Of a stretch of 39,033 bases of DNA, positions 1 to 7,908 are shown one piece after another. The DNA is from Actinospica sp035552695 (lineage in GTDB: Bacteria > Actinomycetota > Actinomycetes > Streptomycetales > Catenulisporaceae): assembly GCF_035552695.1 (NCBI RefSeq), contig NZ_DASZKT010000053.1, positions 1 through 39,033 of the forward strand, given 5' to 3'. Position 1 is the stretch's first letter. The number at the start of each line of letters is the position of its first letter. The position numbers were made by a program, and so were the translations under genes. The notes beneath the pieces were generated by a model. The model was not told where the DNA came from and searched no databases. It saw only the letters and a list, made by a program, of their open reading frames with translations.

Positions 1-140
1 AGTGGGGAAAACTTTCGTGGCTGGGCTTGTCGGTGACCCGTCCCGGGGATCAGCGGAGCCGAGAAACTCATTCGGGAATACGCCCGTAGAAGCCCTGCAG
101 AGCCGCCGATGGACCCGGGTTCGATTCCCGGCACCTCCAC
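1..140 (+). ncRNA. ssrA: tmRNA (ssrA), 3' part only
   Basis: The stretch ends in a T-arm (CCGGG, loop TTCGATT, CCCGG) at about 115-130, followed by an acceptor 3' strand CACCTCC and discriminator A at 132-139, with no clearly encoded CCA. The upstream segment TACGCCCGTAGAAG at 80-93 resembles the conserved tract before the tRNA-like domain of actinobacterial tmRNAs. The 5' half, including the tag-peptide frame, lies before the window, so the tag cannot be read. tmRNA rescues stalled ribosomes and its 3' end is a known integration site for mobile elements. A reverse-strand peptide containing RESNPGP across this region is an artefact of the T-arm. Confidence 0.82.
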
Positions 141-394
141 TGGTCTGCCCTTGATTCACGCTGCTTCCGGGTGCGCCGTCGACTGGATCGGCGGCGCACT
201 CGCGTTGGGGAGGGCTGGTTCGCCACTAGGTTCAGCGCCGGGCCGTCAAACGCGCTGCCGTAGACGGCGACGTCTCCCGCGCCGTCGGCGACGGCGAATC
301 CAGTAACCGAGCACTGTTTCTGGTAGATCGGCGGCGTGTTGATGAAGACCGTCAAGCTGGCTGGCTTGCCGCTTCTGGGCCCGGAAACTGCGAA
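141..394 (-). pseudogene. decayed reading frame between tmRNA and the beta-helix gene
   Basis: On the minus strand a frame is open from 394 (just after an in-frame TAA) into the tmRNA. Its first 60 or so codons look coding: third positions are mostly G or C, and the peptide (LTVFINTPP..., then VTGFAVADGAG..., then ALNLVANQP) has a natural beta-strand composition. After that it degenerates into Arg/Ser-rich nonsense and runs through the tmRNA T-arm. No good start or ribosome-binding site is visible; the only candidate is TTG at 355. I read it as a C-terminal remnant of an exported protein, not an intact gene. I do not recognise the family. This is the only content seen in the 325 bases between the tmRNA and the next gene, apart from a small hairpin. 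Confidence 0.3.
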
Positions 395-437
395 TTACGA
401 GCGGTGTCCGGATGCCCGGTCCGGAAGCAGCTCCAGC

Positions 438-450
438 CTGCCTTTGGCAG
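438..450 (-). terminator. small hairpin after the beta-helix gene
   Basis: A perfect 5-bp stem with 3-base loop (CTGCC TTT GGCAG on the plus strand) lies 15-27 bases past the stop codon of the minus-strand gene ending at 465. There is no T-tract, so termination is only a possibility. Confidence 0.25.
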
Positions 451-464
451 CTGTGCCCTCTGTG

Positions 465-1856
465 TCAGCTCAGCGGCGTCGACAACCAGGCGCCGCCGAG
501 GCGGACGTACAGCTTCTTGCCGGTTGTGTCGATCGCCATCGTTCCGTTGGGCGGTGTATGGGCGAACACTGCGTCGGTCACTGCGCCGGCGTACTGCAGC
601 AGCGGCGTACCGGGCTGGTAGATCGTGGGCATGGTGCCCGCGTACTGGGCGCCGATATTGGCGTAGCAGCTGTTCAGGTCGTAGGTGCCTCCGGTGGAGG
701 TGTAGAAGTAGATGTGTCCGGTGGCCGGTGCGGTTGTGTAGTTGCCGATCACGTTGTTCAGCACGGCGACCGACTCCGACTGGGAGGTGAGGTTCACGCC
801 GCAGCTGAGCGTGTCCACGCTCCCGTTCCCGATCATGACGTCCGTCAGCGAACTGCGTCGGGCGGCCCAGTTGATCCCGTTCGCGCGTGTCGAGTAGCCG
901 GACGCGAAGGCGCCCGCATAGACGAAGACGTGATTGAGGAAGATCTCCGCACACGCGTTGTCCACATTGATGACGTACGGGCCTTGGAGCAGGAAAGACT
1001 CGGCCTTCATGTCCGTGACATTGATCATGTATGCGCCGTTGGCGTTGTTGACACCGGCGCCGATCGCGAGAGCCCCTGTGCCGAAGGACTCGAATCGGCA
1101 GCTGAGCAGGTAGATGTGATTGGTGCTGTCGGAGCTGTAGCCGTAGCCGCTGGACGCCGCCGAATTGCGCAGGAAGACGTTGGGCTGGATGGTGGAGCCT
1201 GCGGTTCCAGTACAGCTCTCCACGACCAGGTTGTAGAACCGAGAGTCCCAGAACTCCGCGCTGTCGATACAGCAGTCGTCGTTGTTCACCATGTATACGT
1301 TCTCGCAGAGGAAGTCACCGGCGTAGTAGAGCTGCAGGAGCAGCCCCGTGTGGCCGTGGCCGGACATCCCGATGTCCCTGATGCCGCAGAACCGCAGGTG
1401 TGTGGATCCGGCGGTGGGGTCGCTGCCGGTTCCGGACATGCTCAATAGCACCCCGTTGCCGTTCTTGATCAGCATCGTGGCGTGCCGACCGTCCCCCATG
1501 AGCGTGACGTTGTCGTAGACCACCGAAAGCGCCGCACCGGTCTGCGTGGGCGCGGTAGCGGCAGGTGGGGTGACGAGGTAGTTCCCGGTCGGCAGGTAGA
1601 CGATGCCGCCGCCGCTCTTGCCGCATGCGGTGATGGCGTCCTGGATGGCCTGGGTGTCGTCGGTCGTACCGTCGCCCTTCGCGTTGTACGAGGAGTCCGT
1701 GACGTTGTACCAGCCGAGGGAGGAGGTGGCGGCCGAGGCGGGCGCCGCGCTGGCGGCTATGGCTGTTCCCGTCATCCCGGCGGCGGCACCGGCGATAAGG
1801 GCGCGGCGCCTGATGGTGGCGCCGTGGCTGGGCATGGCGTCATTCTGGTCCGTCAT
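465..1856 (-). CDS. Tat-exported right-handed beta-helix protein (pectate-lyase-3 type)
   Basis: 463 residues from the ATG at 1856, chosen because GAGGGG precedes it by 4 bases; a longer frame reaches 1967 without a ribosome-binding site. Residues 14-45 form a twin-arginine signal (IRRRALIAGAAAG, then an Ala-rich stretch ending ASAA), so export of the folded protein is expected. Residues about 55-90 match the N-terminal signature of pectate-lyase-3/polygalacturonase-like beta-helices (YNAKGDGTTDDTQAIQDAI, then GGGIVYLPTGNYLV). The middle consists of short strand repeats rich in Asn, Gly and Ser. The C-terminus (GTMAIDTTGKKLYVRLGGAW) resembles a motif common at the ends of phage tail-spike and tail-fibre proteins. 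The family binds or cleaves polysaccharides; the substrate is unknown and no catalytic residues can be assigned safely. It is transcribed away from the beta-propeller/glycosidase operon and may share its regulation. Confidence 0.8.
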   Translation of the reverse strand: MTDQNDAMPSHGATIRRRALIAGAAAGMTGTAIAASAAPASAATSSLGWYNVTDSSYNAKGDGTTDDTQAIQDAITACGKSGGGIVYLPTGNYLVTPPAATAPTQTGAALSVVYDNVTLMGDGRHATMLIKNGNGVLLSMSGTGSDPTAGSTHLRFCGIRDIGMSGHGHTGLLLQLYYAGDFLCENVYMVNNDDCCIDSAEFWDSRFYNLVVESCTGTAGSTIQPNVFLRNSAASSGYGYSSDSTNHIYLLSCRFESFGTGALAIGAGVNNANGAYMINVTDMKAESFLLQGPYVINVDNACAEIFLNHVFVYAGAFASGYSTRANGINWAARRSSLTDVMIGNGSVDTLSCGVNLTSQSESVAVLNNVIGNYTTAPATGHIYFYTSTGGTYDLNSCYANIGAQYAGTMPTIYQPGTPLLQYAGAVTDAVFAHTPPNGTMAIDTTGKKLYVRLGGAWLSTPLS

Positions 1857-2059
1857 GGTTCCCCTCGGTACGCGTCGCTGGGCTGGCGCGCAGTCGCGGA
1901 CGTCAGAAGACCATGACTCGCTGTTTCCCTGCTGTCGCCGCTGCCCCGTGATGATGTTGAGAGGCACCCTACAGCGAGCCGATGTCGTATGTGGAGAAAC
2001 CGGGTCTCTGGGTGCTGTGACAGAGTCGGTACGTGCGGGCGGTCGGCTGGCGATGGTGC

Positions 2060-2111
2060 GAACGCTGACAGCGTTCTACGATCAATGCTCGTAGCCGATC
2101 AGGGGATCGGC
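2060..2111 (+). promoter_or_regulatory. three consecutive perfect inverted repeats upstream of the propeller/glycosidase operon
   Basis: Three adjacent perfect inverted repeats occupy 52 bases: GAACGCTG-A-CAGCGTTC (2060-2076), TACGA-N7-TCGTA (2077-2093) and GCCGATC-AGGG-GATCGGC (2094-2111). They end 25 bases before the ATG at 2137. The first has the length and symmetry of a dimeric repressor operator; the third could also form an RNA hairpin in the leader. No regulator gene is adjacent, so the cognate factor is unknown. Confidence 0.5.
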
Positions 2112-2136
2112 GTAATCGCGGGGCCTGGGGGGCCAT

Positions 2137-3243
2137 ATGCGTATCCGTGAACTCTCTGTCACCGCGTGCACCGCGATGGTGATTTTGGCGGCATCGGTGT
2201 CGTCGGCCGGGGCGGCATCCGTCACCGGCACGTCCGAAGTCGCGACGACGAGCGCGCCGGGCACCGTGTTGACACTTCCGGCGGCGAACATCGACGTCAG
2301 CGGTCCGGTCGTCGACGGCAGGCAGCACCACATCTTCGTCAGTGCCCGCCAATCAACCGCTCCGTACGGCGCCGAGGTGCTCGTTCTCGACATGCAGGGA
2401 CACCTTGTTGGCACGATCACCGCAGGTGGCGAGGGCGCGCTCGTCCTTTCGCCCGACGGGCGGACCGTGTATGCCTCGGGCGAGCCGGTTACCGCGATCG
2501 ACACGGCCACGCTCAAGGCCCGGGGCCTGGACATCGGCGCCGGGTACAGCATGTCGGTCGGCTCGTTGGTGATCACCGGCGGGCGGTTGTGGTTCGAGGC
2601 AGATCGGACGGGCGATCCGTCCCAGTGGTACATCGGCTCGCTCGACATCCAGTCGCGGCGTGCCGACGTCACCTACACGTCGGTGCCGTACAACCCGGCC
2701 GATCTCGCCACCAGCGTCGGAGCGCCGAACACCCTGGTCGCGGGTGGCTATGACGCGAAAGACAACACCAACTTCCTCGACGTCTACCGCACCGGTCGGA
2801 ATGGGCAGCTGACCAAGAAGGCCGAGCGCTCCGGCTGGGCGCAGCACCTCGCCGTCACCCGCGACGGCAAGTATGTGGTCAGCACCCAAGTGGGGGTGCT
2901 TCGGCTCTCCAACCTGGCGACGGTGCGTACCCTCAACACGTCCGGATATCAGCCATCCATGGTCAGCGTCGCTCCTGACGGCACTCTCGTCGTCGTCGCC
3001 GAGCAGCAGGCGAACTACGACCAAAAGGCCTTCCTGTTCAGGGAATGCGGTTGGACGCCGGTCAAGGTGCTGGACTACGGCCCTGTGAATTACGCCGATA
3101 ACGGCGTCGGCGCGCTCACGGCGCTGGCCTGGAGCCAGGATTCCGACCAGCTGTACGACCTCTTCGTCGCGAAGCCCGTCGGCGACGCGTACCTCGCACT
3201 CGGCGTGACCACCGTCCGCGGCTATGTCCGGGCGGCGCTGTGA
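2137..3243 (+). CDS. exported beta-propeller (YVTN/lactonase-like) protein
   Basis: 368 residues from ATG 2137, preceded by a G-rich stretch. Residues 1-27 form a Sec-type signal peptide (MRIRELSV, hydrophobic core ending SSAGAAS). The remainder is a repeated four-strand pattern with blade markers such as VLSPDGRTVYASG, VTRDGKYVVST and VAPDGTLVVVAEQ, typical of YVTN/6-phosphogluconolactonase-like seven-bladed propellers. These often act as ligand-binding or scaffold modules; no enzymatic residues are evident, so I assign no reaction. It overlaps the next gene by four bases (GTGA), which implies translational coupling with the glycosidase and a shared extracellular task. Confidence 0.75.
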   Translation: MRIRELSVTACTAMVILAASVSSAGAASVTGTSEVATTSAPGTVLTLPAANIDVSGPVVDGRQHHIFVSARQSTAPYGAEVLVLDMQGHLVGTITAGGEGALVLSPDGRTVYASGEPVTAIDTATLKARGLDIGAGYSMSVGSLVITGGRLWFEADRTGDPSQWYIGSLDIQSRRADVTYTSVPYNPADLATSVGAPNTLVAGGYDAKDNTNFLDVYRTGRNGQLTKKAERSGWAQHLAVTRDGKYVVSTQVGVLRLSNLATVRTLNTSGYQPSMVSVAPDGTLVVVAEQQANYDQKAFLFRECGWTPVKVLDYGPVNYADNGVGALTALAWSQDSDQLYDLFVAKPVGDAYLALGVTTVRGYVRAAL

Positions 3244-5204
3244 CTATCTCTCGGCGCTCCTTACTGACTTCGGGCACGGTTGCCGTCGGTGTTTCTGCGC
3301 TGGGCGTGCGGCAGGCGTCCCAGAGAACGGCTGGCATGGACGCCGTTCCTGCCGGCAGCCTTGCGCCGGTCGCCAGCACCTCGAGTGGCCCGGCGGTCGG
3401 CCTTGCGCTCGGCTCCGGATATCAGAGCTACTTCGCGACGCTGTCCTCGAGTGCGCAGCAGTCCGAGATCTCCCGGATGAAGGCGGCGAACATCGCCTGG
3501 GTGCGGATGGACGCCGACTGGAACGACATCCAGAACCCCAAGGCCGGCGACTTCGACTTTTCCGTGCCCAATGCGACGGCCAGTGTCCTGCTCGCGGCGG
3601 GGATGAATCTGGACATCCTGCTTTACGAGTCGCCGGTCTGGGCACGGCTGGCCGCCGGTGCCACGTCGTTGAACGGCCCATGGCCGACCCCGGACCCTGC
3701 GCTCTACGCGGACTACTGCGCGGCGGCGGCCGGCAACTTCAGTGCCATGGGCGTGCACACCTTCGAGCTGTGGAACGAGCCGAACCTTGACAGCGGCGTC
3801 GCGCCCGCCCCCAAGCTGGGGACGCCGTCAGGTTGGGGCTACCTCTCGCCGCTCGGATTCGCGGATCTCGCCGTCGCCGCCTACCCGAGGATCAAGGCCG
3901 CCGATCCGCAGGCTTTCGTCCTCGGCGGCACCCTGGCGAACCACGATGAGTATGGATACGGCGGTACCGTCCGCAGCGCTTCATGGGCGCAGATTTCCGC
4001 TGGATCCGCTACGGCCCAGATCAACTGCGCGGCCGCGGCGTCCACCGACCTATACATGTTGATTGCGGACGCGAATAGCCTCCTTCCCGCCGGTACCTAC
4101 GTCACCGCAGTGCAGCCGGGTGTCGGATATACGGTGGCGCCTCCTGCTTGGCAGACCACGTTCACCAACGCCGTCGCCTCGGTCTCCTCCAGTTCGCCTG
4201 TCACAGTGCATCTGTGCTTCGGATATGCGCCCGAGTTGTTCTTGACCCAGGCATACGCGAGGGCTGCGGGCCGGCCCATGTGGGACGCGCTGGCCATCCA
4301 CCCCTACACCCAGCCCTACCTCCCGGCATCGCAGCCGGTTGACGAGGGCGGATTCACCGCCATTCCGGCGCTCCGGAACATCATGGTCGCGAACGGCGAG
4401 AGCGCGAAGCCGATGTGGATCACTGAGATAGGCGGTGCCACGGGAAGGGCGAGTGCCGTCTGGCCGGCCACGGCCGGGACCGCGACTTCCTTGGCCGTCA
4501 CCTCGCCGAACGCGGCCACTGACGACGTGCACTACGAACTCGTCGCCGACGGAGTGCCCTCGGGGAGCTTCGTGTCGGCCGCGACCGCGGGTGGCGGATG
4601 GACCGTGCTGCCGCCCACCGGCCTGGTCCTGTCGACGGCGCTGACCTCCGGAACCGCGATCACCGGTTTGACCGTTGCCGCCACGAAGGTGCCGTTGACG
4701 ATCCCGGCCGGCACGCTGGTCAAGGTGACCGTGGCGCCCGGCGACGCCTCAGGCGTAACCGCTGTCGTGAAGACCACGACCACCACTGCGGTCACGCCGT
4801 CGACTACCGCCGAGACGACCATCGTGGTCAGCAGTGTCACTCCGACGGCGGACTACCCGGTCGGCTCCGTCATCCAGGCCTCGGTCGGCCAGACGTTCGG
4901 CACTGCCGTACCGGCGGGCGCGCACGTGATCGTCTACGTCTACCCGCCGGGTGTGGCCCAGAACGGCGCGGTGAGCGAGGCGACTCAGGCCGACATCATC
5001 ACGCAGACGTTCACGGCCATCGAAACCGGTGTCCCGGCGGACTCGGGTACCGGGGTCGTCGGTGCCGGGCCGTGGCCGTACGTCCAGGCCGTGTTCGTGT
5101 ACTGCTGGAGCGACGCGGGCGGGACGGCGGGACCGTTCGGTCTGACCCGAGCCGACGGCTCGTCGAAACCGGCCCTCGCAGCGCTGACCACCGCGGCGGC
5201 ATGA
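3240..5204 (+). CDS. Tat-exported clan GH-A glycoside hydrolase with large beta-rich insertion
   Basis: 654 residues, GTG start overlapping the previous stop. A twin-arginine signal (ISRRSLLTSG) occupies about 1-30. A (beta/alpha)8 glycosidase core follows: WVRMDADWNDIQ (residues 87-98), FELWNEPN with the predicted acid/base Glu180, ALAIHPYTQPY (350-360) and MWITEIGG with the predicted nucleophile Glu396. This resembles GH39/GH5-like enzymes. About 170 residues (405-575) separate the nucleophile strand from the last barrel strand (PYVQAVFVYCWSD, 613-625). The insertion is Thr/Val/Ala-rich and contains repeated beta motifs of the form TxLxVxxxxxxIPAGTxVxV. A smaller insertion with LLPAGTYV lies at about 262-312. 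The substrate cannot be read from sequence, but coupling to a propeller and proximity to a beta-helix protein suggest a complex polysaccharide outside the cell. Confidence 0.8.
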   Translation: MTISRRSLLTSGTVAVGVSALGVRQASQRTAGMDAVPAGSLAPVASTSSGPAVGLALGSGYQSYFATLSSSAQQSEISRMKAANIAWVRMDADWNDIQNPKAGDFDFSVPNATASVLLAAGMNLDILLYESPVWARLAAGATSLNGPWPTPDPALYADYCAAAAGNFSAMGVHTFELWNEPNLDSGVAPAPKLGTPSGWGYLSPLGFADLAVAAYPRIKAADPQAFVLGGTLANHDEYGYGGTVRSASWAQISAGSATAQINCAAAASTDLYMLIADANSLLPAGTYVTAVQPGVGYTVAPPAWQTTFTNAVASVSSSSPVTVHLCFGYAPELFLTQAYARAAGRPMWDALAIHPYTQPYLPASQPVDEGGFTAIPALRNIMVANGESAKPMWITEIGGATGRASAVWPATAGTATSLAVTSPNAATDDVHYELVADGVPSGSFVSAATAGGGWTVLPPTGLVLSTALTSGTAITGLTVAATKVPLTIPAGTLVKVTVAPGDASGVTAVVKTTTTTAVTPSTTAETTIVVSSVTPTADYPVGSVIQASVGQTFGTAVPAGAHVIVYVYPPGVAQNGAVSEATQADIITQTFTAIETGVPADSGTGVVGAGPWPYVQAVFVYCWSDAGGTAGPFGLTRADGSSKPALAALTTAAA

Positions 5205-5235
5205 GCAGGGGCCTCGACGCCGAGTGAGAGGCACT

Positions 5236-5299
5236 GCGCGCAGGCGACACAACGGCCGCATCGTCCTTGTCGGCGGTGCGGTCGTTGTGTTGCCCGCGC
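5236..5299 (+). terminator. long imperfect hairpin between glycosidase and MFS genes
   Basis: GCGCG-CA-GGCGACACAAC-GG-CCGCA (5236-5260) pairs with TGCGG-TC-GTTGTGTTGCC-CGCGC (5277-5299). The stem is about 23 bp, broken by one 2-base bulge and two G-U wobbles, around a 16-base loop. It starts 31 bases after the glycosidase stop and ends 16 bases before the MFS start. There is no T-tract. A factor-independent terminator without uridines is the simplest reading; an operator for the exporter is the alternative. Confidence 0.5.
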
Positions 5300-5315
5300 G
5301 TGCAATGATCGGGGT

Positions 5316-6833
5316 ATGGCGCAGGTGCGGTATGGGCGTGCGGACGGACGGTGGGTGCTGCTCGCCACCGTGCTCGGGTCCGGGATGGCGTTTCTCGACG
5401 CGACCGTGGTCAACATCGCGTTGCCGCATATCGGCGACGAGTTTCACGCGGGGGCGGCGTCGCTGCAGTGGATCGTCAACGGGTACACGCTCAGCTTGGC
5501 CTCGCTGATCCTGCTTGGCGGGACGCTCGGGGACCGGTTCGGGCGGCGGCGGGTGTTCGTGCTCGGGGTGGGGTGGTTCGCGGTCGCCTCGCTGCTGTGC
5601 GGGCTGGCGCCGAACGTGCAGATGCTGATCGCGGCACGGGTGCTGCAGGGCGTCGGCGGGGCGCTGCTCGCGCCCGGATCGCTGGCGATCATCGAGGCGT
5701 CGTTCCACCCGGACGACCGGGCTCGGGCGATCGGGTCATGGTCGGGTCTCGGGGGCGTCGCCGGTGCGATCGGGCCGTTCCTCGGCGGTTGGCTGGTGCA
5801 GGCGGCCACCTGGCGGCTGGTGTTCCTGATCAACGTGCCGATCGCGGTGCTGGTCTGCGTCGTCGCGGTGCGCCGGGTGCCGGAGTCGCGCAATCCGGAC
5901 GCGGCACGGAGCATCGACATGGCCGGCGTGGTGACCGCGGCGGCGGGCCTCGCGGGGCTGACGTACGGCTTCACGGCGTGGCCCGAACGCGGCGGGGGCA
6001 GCCCGGTCGTGCTCGCCGCTCTGGCGCTCGGACTCGCGGGGATCATCGGATTCCTGCTCGTCGAGCGGCATGCGAAGGAGCCGATGCTGCCGCTGGACAC
6101 GTTCCGGTCGCGGGCGTTCAGCGCGGCGAACCTGGTGACGTTCGCCGTGTACGCGGCGCTGAGCGGTGTGCTGTTCCTCGTCGTGCTCAATCTGCAGGTG
6201 GTCGTGCACTTCACGGCGCTGTCCGCCGGAGTCTCGATGCTGCCGGTCACGGCGCTGATGCTGCTGCTCTCGGCGCGCGCCGGGGCGCTCGCGCAGCGGA
6301 TCGGGCCGCGGATTCCGATGACGGTGGGACCGATCGTCTGTGCCTGCGCGATGCTGCTGTTCTCGCGGATCGGCGGGCACTCGACGTACCTGCGCAACGT
6401 CCTTCCGGCAGTCGTGGTCCTGGGCCTTGGCCTGTCGCTGACCGTCGCGCCGCTGACCGCGACCGCCCTCGGGTCGGTCGACGAGCGTCACGCGGGCATC
6501 GCAAGTGGCGTCAACAATGCGGTCGCCCGAGCCGCCGGACTTCTCGCCGTCGCGATCCTTCCGTTGGCCGCGGGTCTCGGCGGCGGCAGCCTGACCGTCG
6601 CCGCGGATCTCGGGCCGATGTATCACAGGGCGATGCTGATCTGCAGTGTGCTGCTGCTGATCGGCGCGTTCATCGCCTTCGTCAGCATTCCGACGAAGCT
6701 CGCCGCCGCGGCGGGCCCGGAACCGCAGCCCCGCGAAGAGGTACGAGTGCACTGCGCGATCGCCGGCACTCCGCTGCAGCCGCATCCGGCGCACGGGGCG
6801 CACGAGCCCGTGCTGAGAACCGAAACTCAGTGA
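5316..6833 (+). CDS. MFS drug exporter, DHA2 (14-helix EmrB/QacA) type
   Basis: 505 residues. It has the family hallmarks: an N-terminal helix with FLDATVVNIALP (helix 1 motif D1), SLQWIVNGYTL, loop motif A (GGTLGDRFGRRRVF), the antiporter motif C region (GVAGAIGPFLGGWL) and about fourteen hydrophobic segments. The C-terminal 45 residues are hydrophilic and cytoplasmic. The family expels lipophilic compounds in exchange for protons. ATG 5316 follows CAATGAT by 6 bases with little sign of a Shine-Dalgarno, so the mRNA may be leaderless. The last seven bases overlap the convergent Nudix gene. No regulator is adjacent, so the substrate is unknown. Confidence 0.88.
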   Translation: MAQVRYGRADGRWVLLATVLGSGMAFLDATVVNIALPHIGDEFHAGAASLQWIVNGYTLSLASLILLGGTLGDRFGRRRVFVLGVGWFAVASLLCGLAPNVQMLIAARVLQGVGGALLAPGSLAIIEASFHPDDRARAIGSWSGLGGVAGAIGPFLGGWLVQAATWRLVFLINVPIAVLVCVVAVRRVPESRNPDAARSIDMAGVVTAAAGLAGLTYGFTAWPERGGGSPVVLAALALGLAGIIGFLLVERHAKEPMLPLDTFRSRAFSAANLVTFAVYAALSGVLFLVVLNLQVVVHFTALSAGVSMLPVTALMLLLSARAGALAQRIGPRIPMTVGPIVCACAMLLFSRIGGHSTYLRNVLPAVVVLGLGLSLTVAPLTATALGSVDERHAGIASGVNNAVARAAGLLAVAILPLAAGLGGGSLTVAADLGPMYHRAMLICSVLLLIGAFIAFVSIPTKLAAAAGPEPQPREEVRVHCAIAGTPLQPHPAHGAHEPVLRTETQ

Positions 6834-7288
6834 GCCAGCTTCGCGATCAGCCGGTCGATGAACTCGGCCTGTGCGGCGACTAGTTTCCGACGAGCCTCCT
6901 CGGGGGCGAACCATTGCGCCCGGTCGACTTCGGGGAACTCGCGCATCCCGGTGCCTTTGGGCCACTCCATCTCGAAGGTGTTGCTCACGAGCGTGGCCAC
7001 GTCGAAGTCGTGTTGCACGGCCCACGCCGCGACGACCTTGCCGTTCTTCTGTTTGACGCTGTCGAGCGGGACCAGTTCGACGCCGTCGAGCGCGAGTCCC
7101 GTCTCCTCACCGAGTTCCCTGACCGCTGCCGCCATCGCGTCGTCTCCCTCCTCGTACTCGCCCTTCGGGATCGACCACGCTCCGAGGTCTTTCCTGGTCC
7201 AGAACGGGCCGCCGGGGTGCACGAGCAGCACCAGCAGTTGCCCTTCGGTGAACTTGTAGAGCAGAATTCCGGCGCTGAGTTTCTTCAC
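6827..7288 (-). CDS. Nudix hydrolase (MutT family)
   Basis: 153 residues from the GTG at 7288. The nearest ATG (7296) is in another frame and hits TGA two codons later. The Nudix box spans residues 43-65 (GEYEEGDDAMAAAVREL then GEETGL) and fits Gx5Ex7REUxEExGU except that the first Glu is Asp. SIPKGEY just before it is typical of the small bacterial Nudix subgroup that hydrolyses diadenosine polyphosphates or oxidised nucleotides; the exact substrate is not predictable. A -10 box TACAAT lies exactly 6 bases upstream of GTG and no ribosome-binding site exists, so a leaderless transcript is expected. It is divergent from the gene at 7343 and overlaps the MFS stop by seven bases. Confidence 0.88.
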   Translation of the reverse strand: MKKLSAGILLYKFTEGQLLVLLVHPGGPFWTRKDLGAWSIPKGEYEEGDDAMAAAVRELGEETGLALDGVELVPLDSVKQKNGKVVAAWAVQHDFDVATLVSNTFEMEWPKGTGMREFPEVDRAQWFAPEEARRKLVAAQAEFIDRLIAKLAH

Positions 7289-7294
7289 GGCTGC

Positions 7295-7300
7295 ATTGTA
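7295..7300 (-). promoter_or_regulatory. -10 box TACAAT, leaderless start of Nudix gene
   Basis: TACAAT on the minus strand is followed by 6 bases and the GTG at 7288, which places the transcription start at the start codon. No convincing -35 is visible. Confidence 0.6.
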
Positions 7301-7342
7301 GGATCGGTAATAGGGGTGGACTGGGGATTGGGCGAGGGGAAT

Positions 7343-7885
7343 ATGGCGTCTGAGGCGCTGGACATCCAGGACGCGGTGCCGCAATTGGTGCCGTGCGTTT
7401 CGTGCGGTCAGATGGACGGCGTCGTACGGGTGCCGGTAGCGCACCAGGAGGCGTGCGCCGAGTACCGGCTCCCTTTGGTCGACGAGTTGCGTGTTGTGCC
7501 GCCGCGTCAGCGGTGGGCGGGCCGGGTGCTCGGCGCGGGCATGGCGTCCGTGTTCGGGGTGGATCTCGGTATTCACGCGGCCACGACCGGTACGGGGCAG
7601 CTGGGCACCTCCGTCTTCCTGGTGTTGTTCTGCCTGACCTCCGGCGTGCTCGCCGCTAGTTGGTCCCTCGGCGTGGTCGGGGCGGTGCGGCGTCAGCGGC
7701 GGCTTGCGCGCGGTCTCCCTGCCGCGGAGGAGGTCTGGCGGCACGGCTGGTACTGCCGCCGCTGCGACCTCGTCTATTTCCAGCCCGCGTATGCGCCGGC
7801 CGGAGTCGACCCGCGAACGCCGTTGACGACCGGGGAGTTTCGGCGGATGGTCTTCACCGCCGGTGGCTATGAGGATCTGGCGTAA
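7343..7885 (+). CDS. small membrane protein with split zinc-ribbon cysteines
   Basis: 180 residues from ATG 7343, preceded by a strong GCGAGGGG. Residues 17-21 contain CVSCG, and near residue 135 lies CRRC inside WYCRRCDLVYF; the two CxxC knuckles could form one zinc ribbon. Between them are two hydrophobic segments (about 65-80 and 88-110), so both knuckles would lie on the same side of a membrane hairpin. A basic stretch RRQRRLARG follows helix 2, placing the tails in the cytoplasm. I do not recognise a named family. A longer frame back to 6914 is a shadow of the Nudix gene. Confidence 0.7.
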   Translation: MASEALDIQDAVPQLVPCVSCGQMDGVVRVPVAHQEACAEYRLPLVDELRVVPPRQRWAGRVLGAGMASVFGVDLGIHAATTGTGQLGTSVFLVLFCLTSGVLAASWSLGVVGAVRRQRRLARGLPAAEEVWRHGWYCRRCDLVYFQPAYAPAGVDPRTPLTTGEFRRMVFTAGGYEDLA

Positions 7886-7908
7886 TAACCTCGATGACCT
7901 CGCCGGTT

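Noticed and set aside
336..1448. Long plus-strand open frame over the beta-helix gene
   Set aside because: Arg/Val/Gly-rich shadow without a fold; the minus strand encodes a recognisable Tat-exported beta-helix protein.
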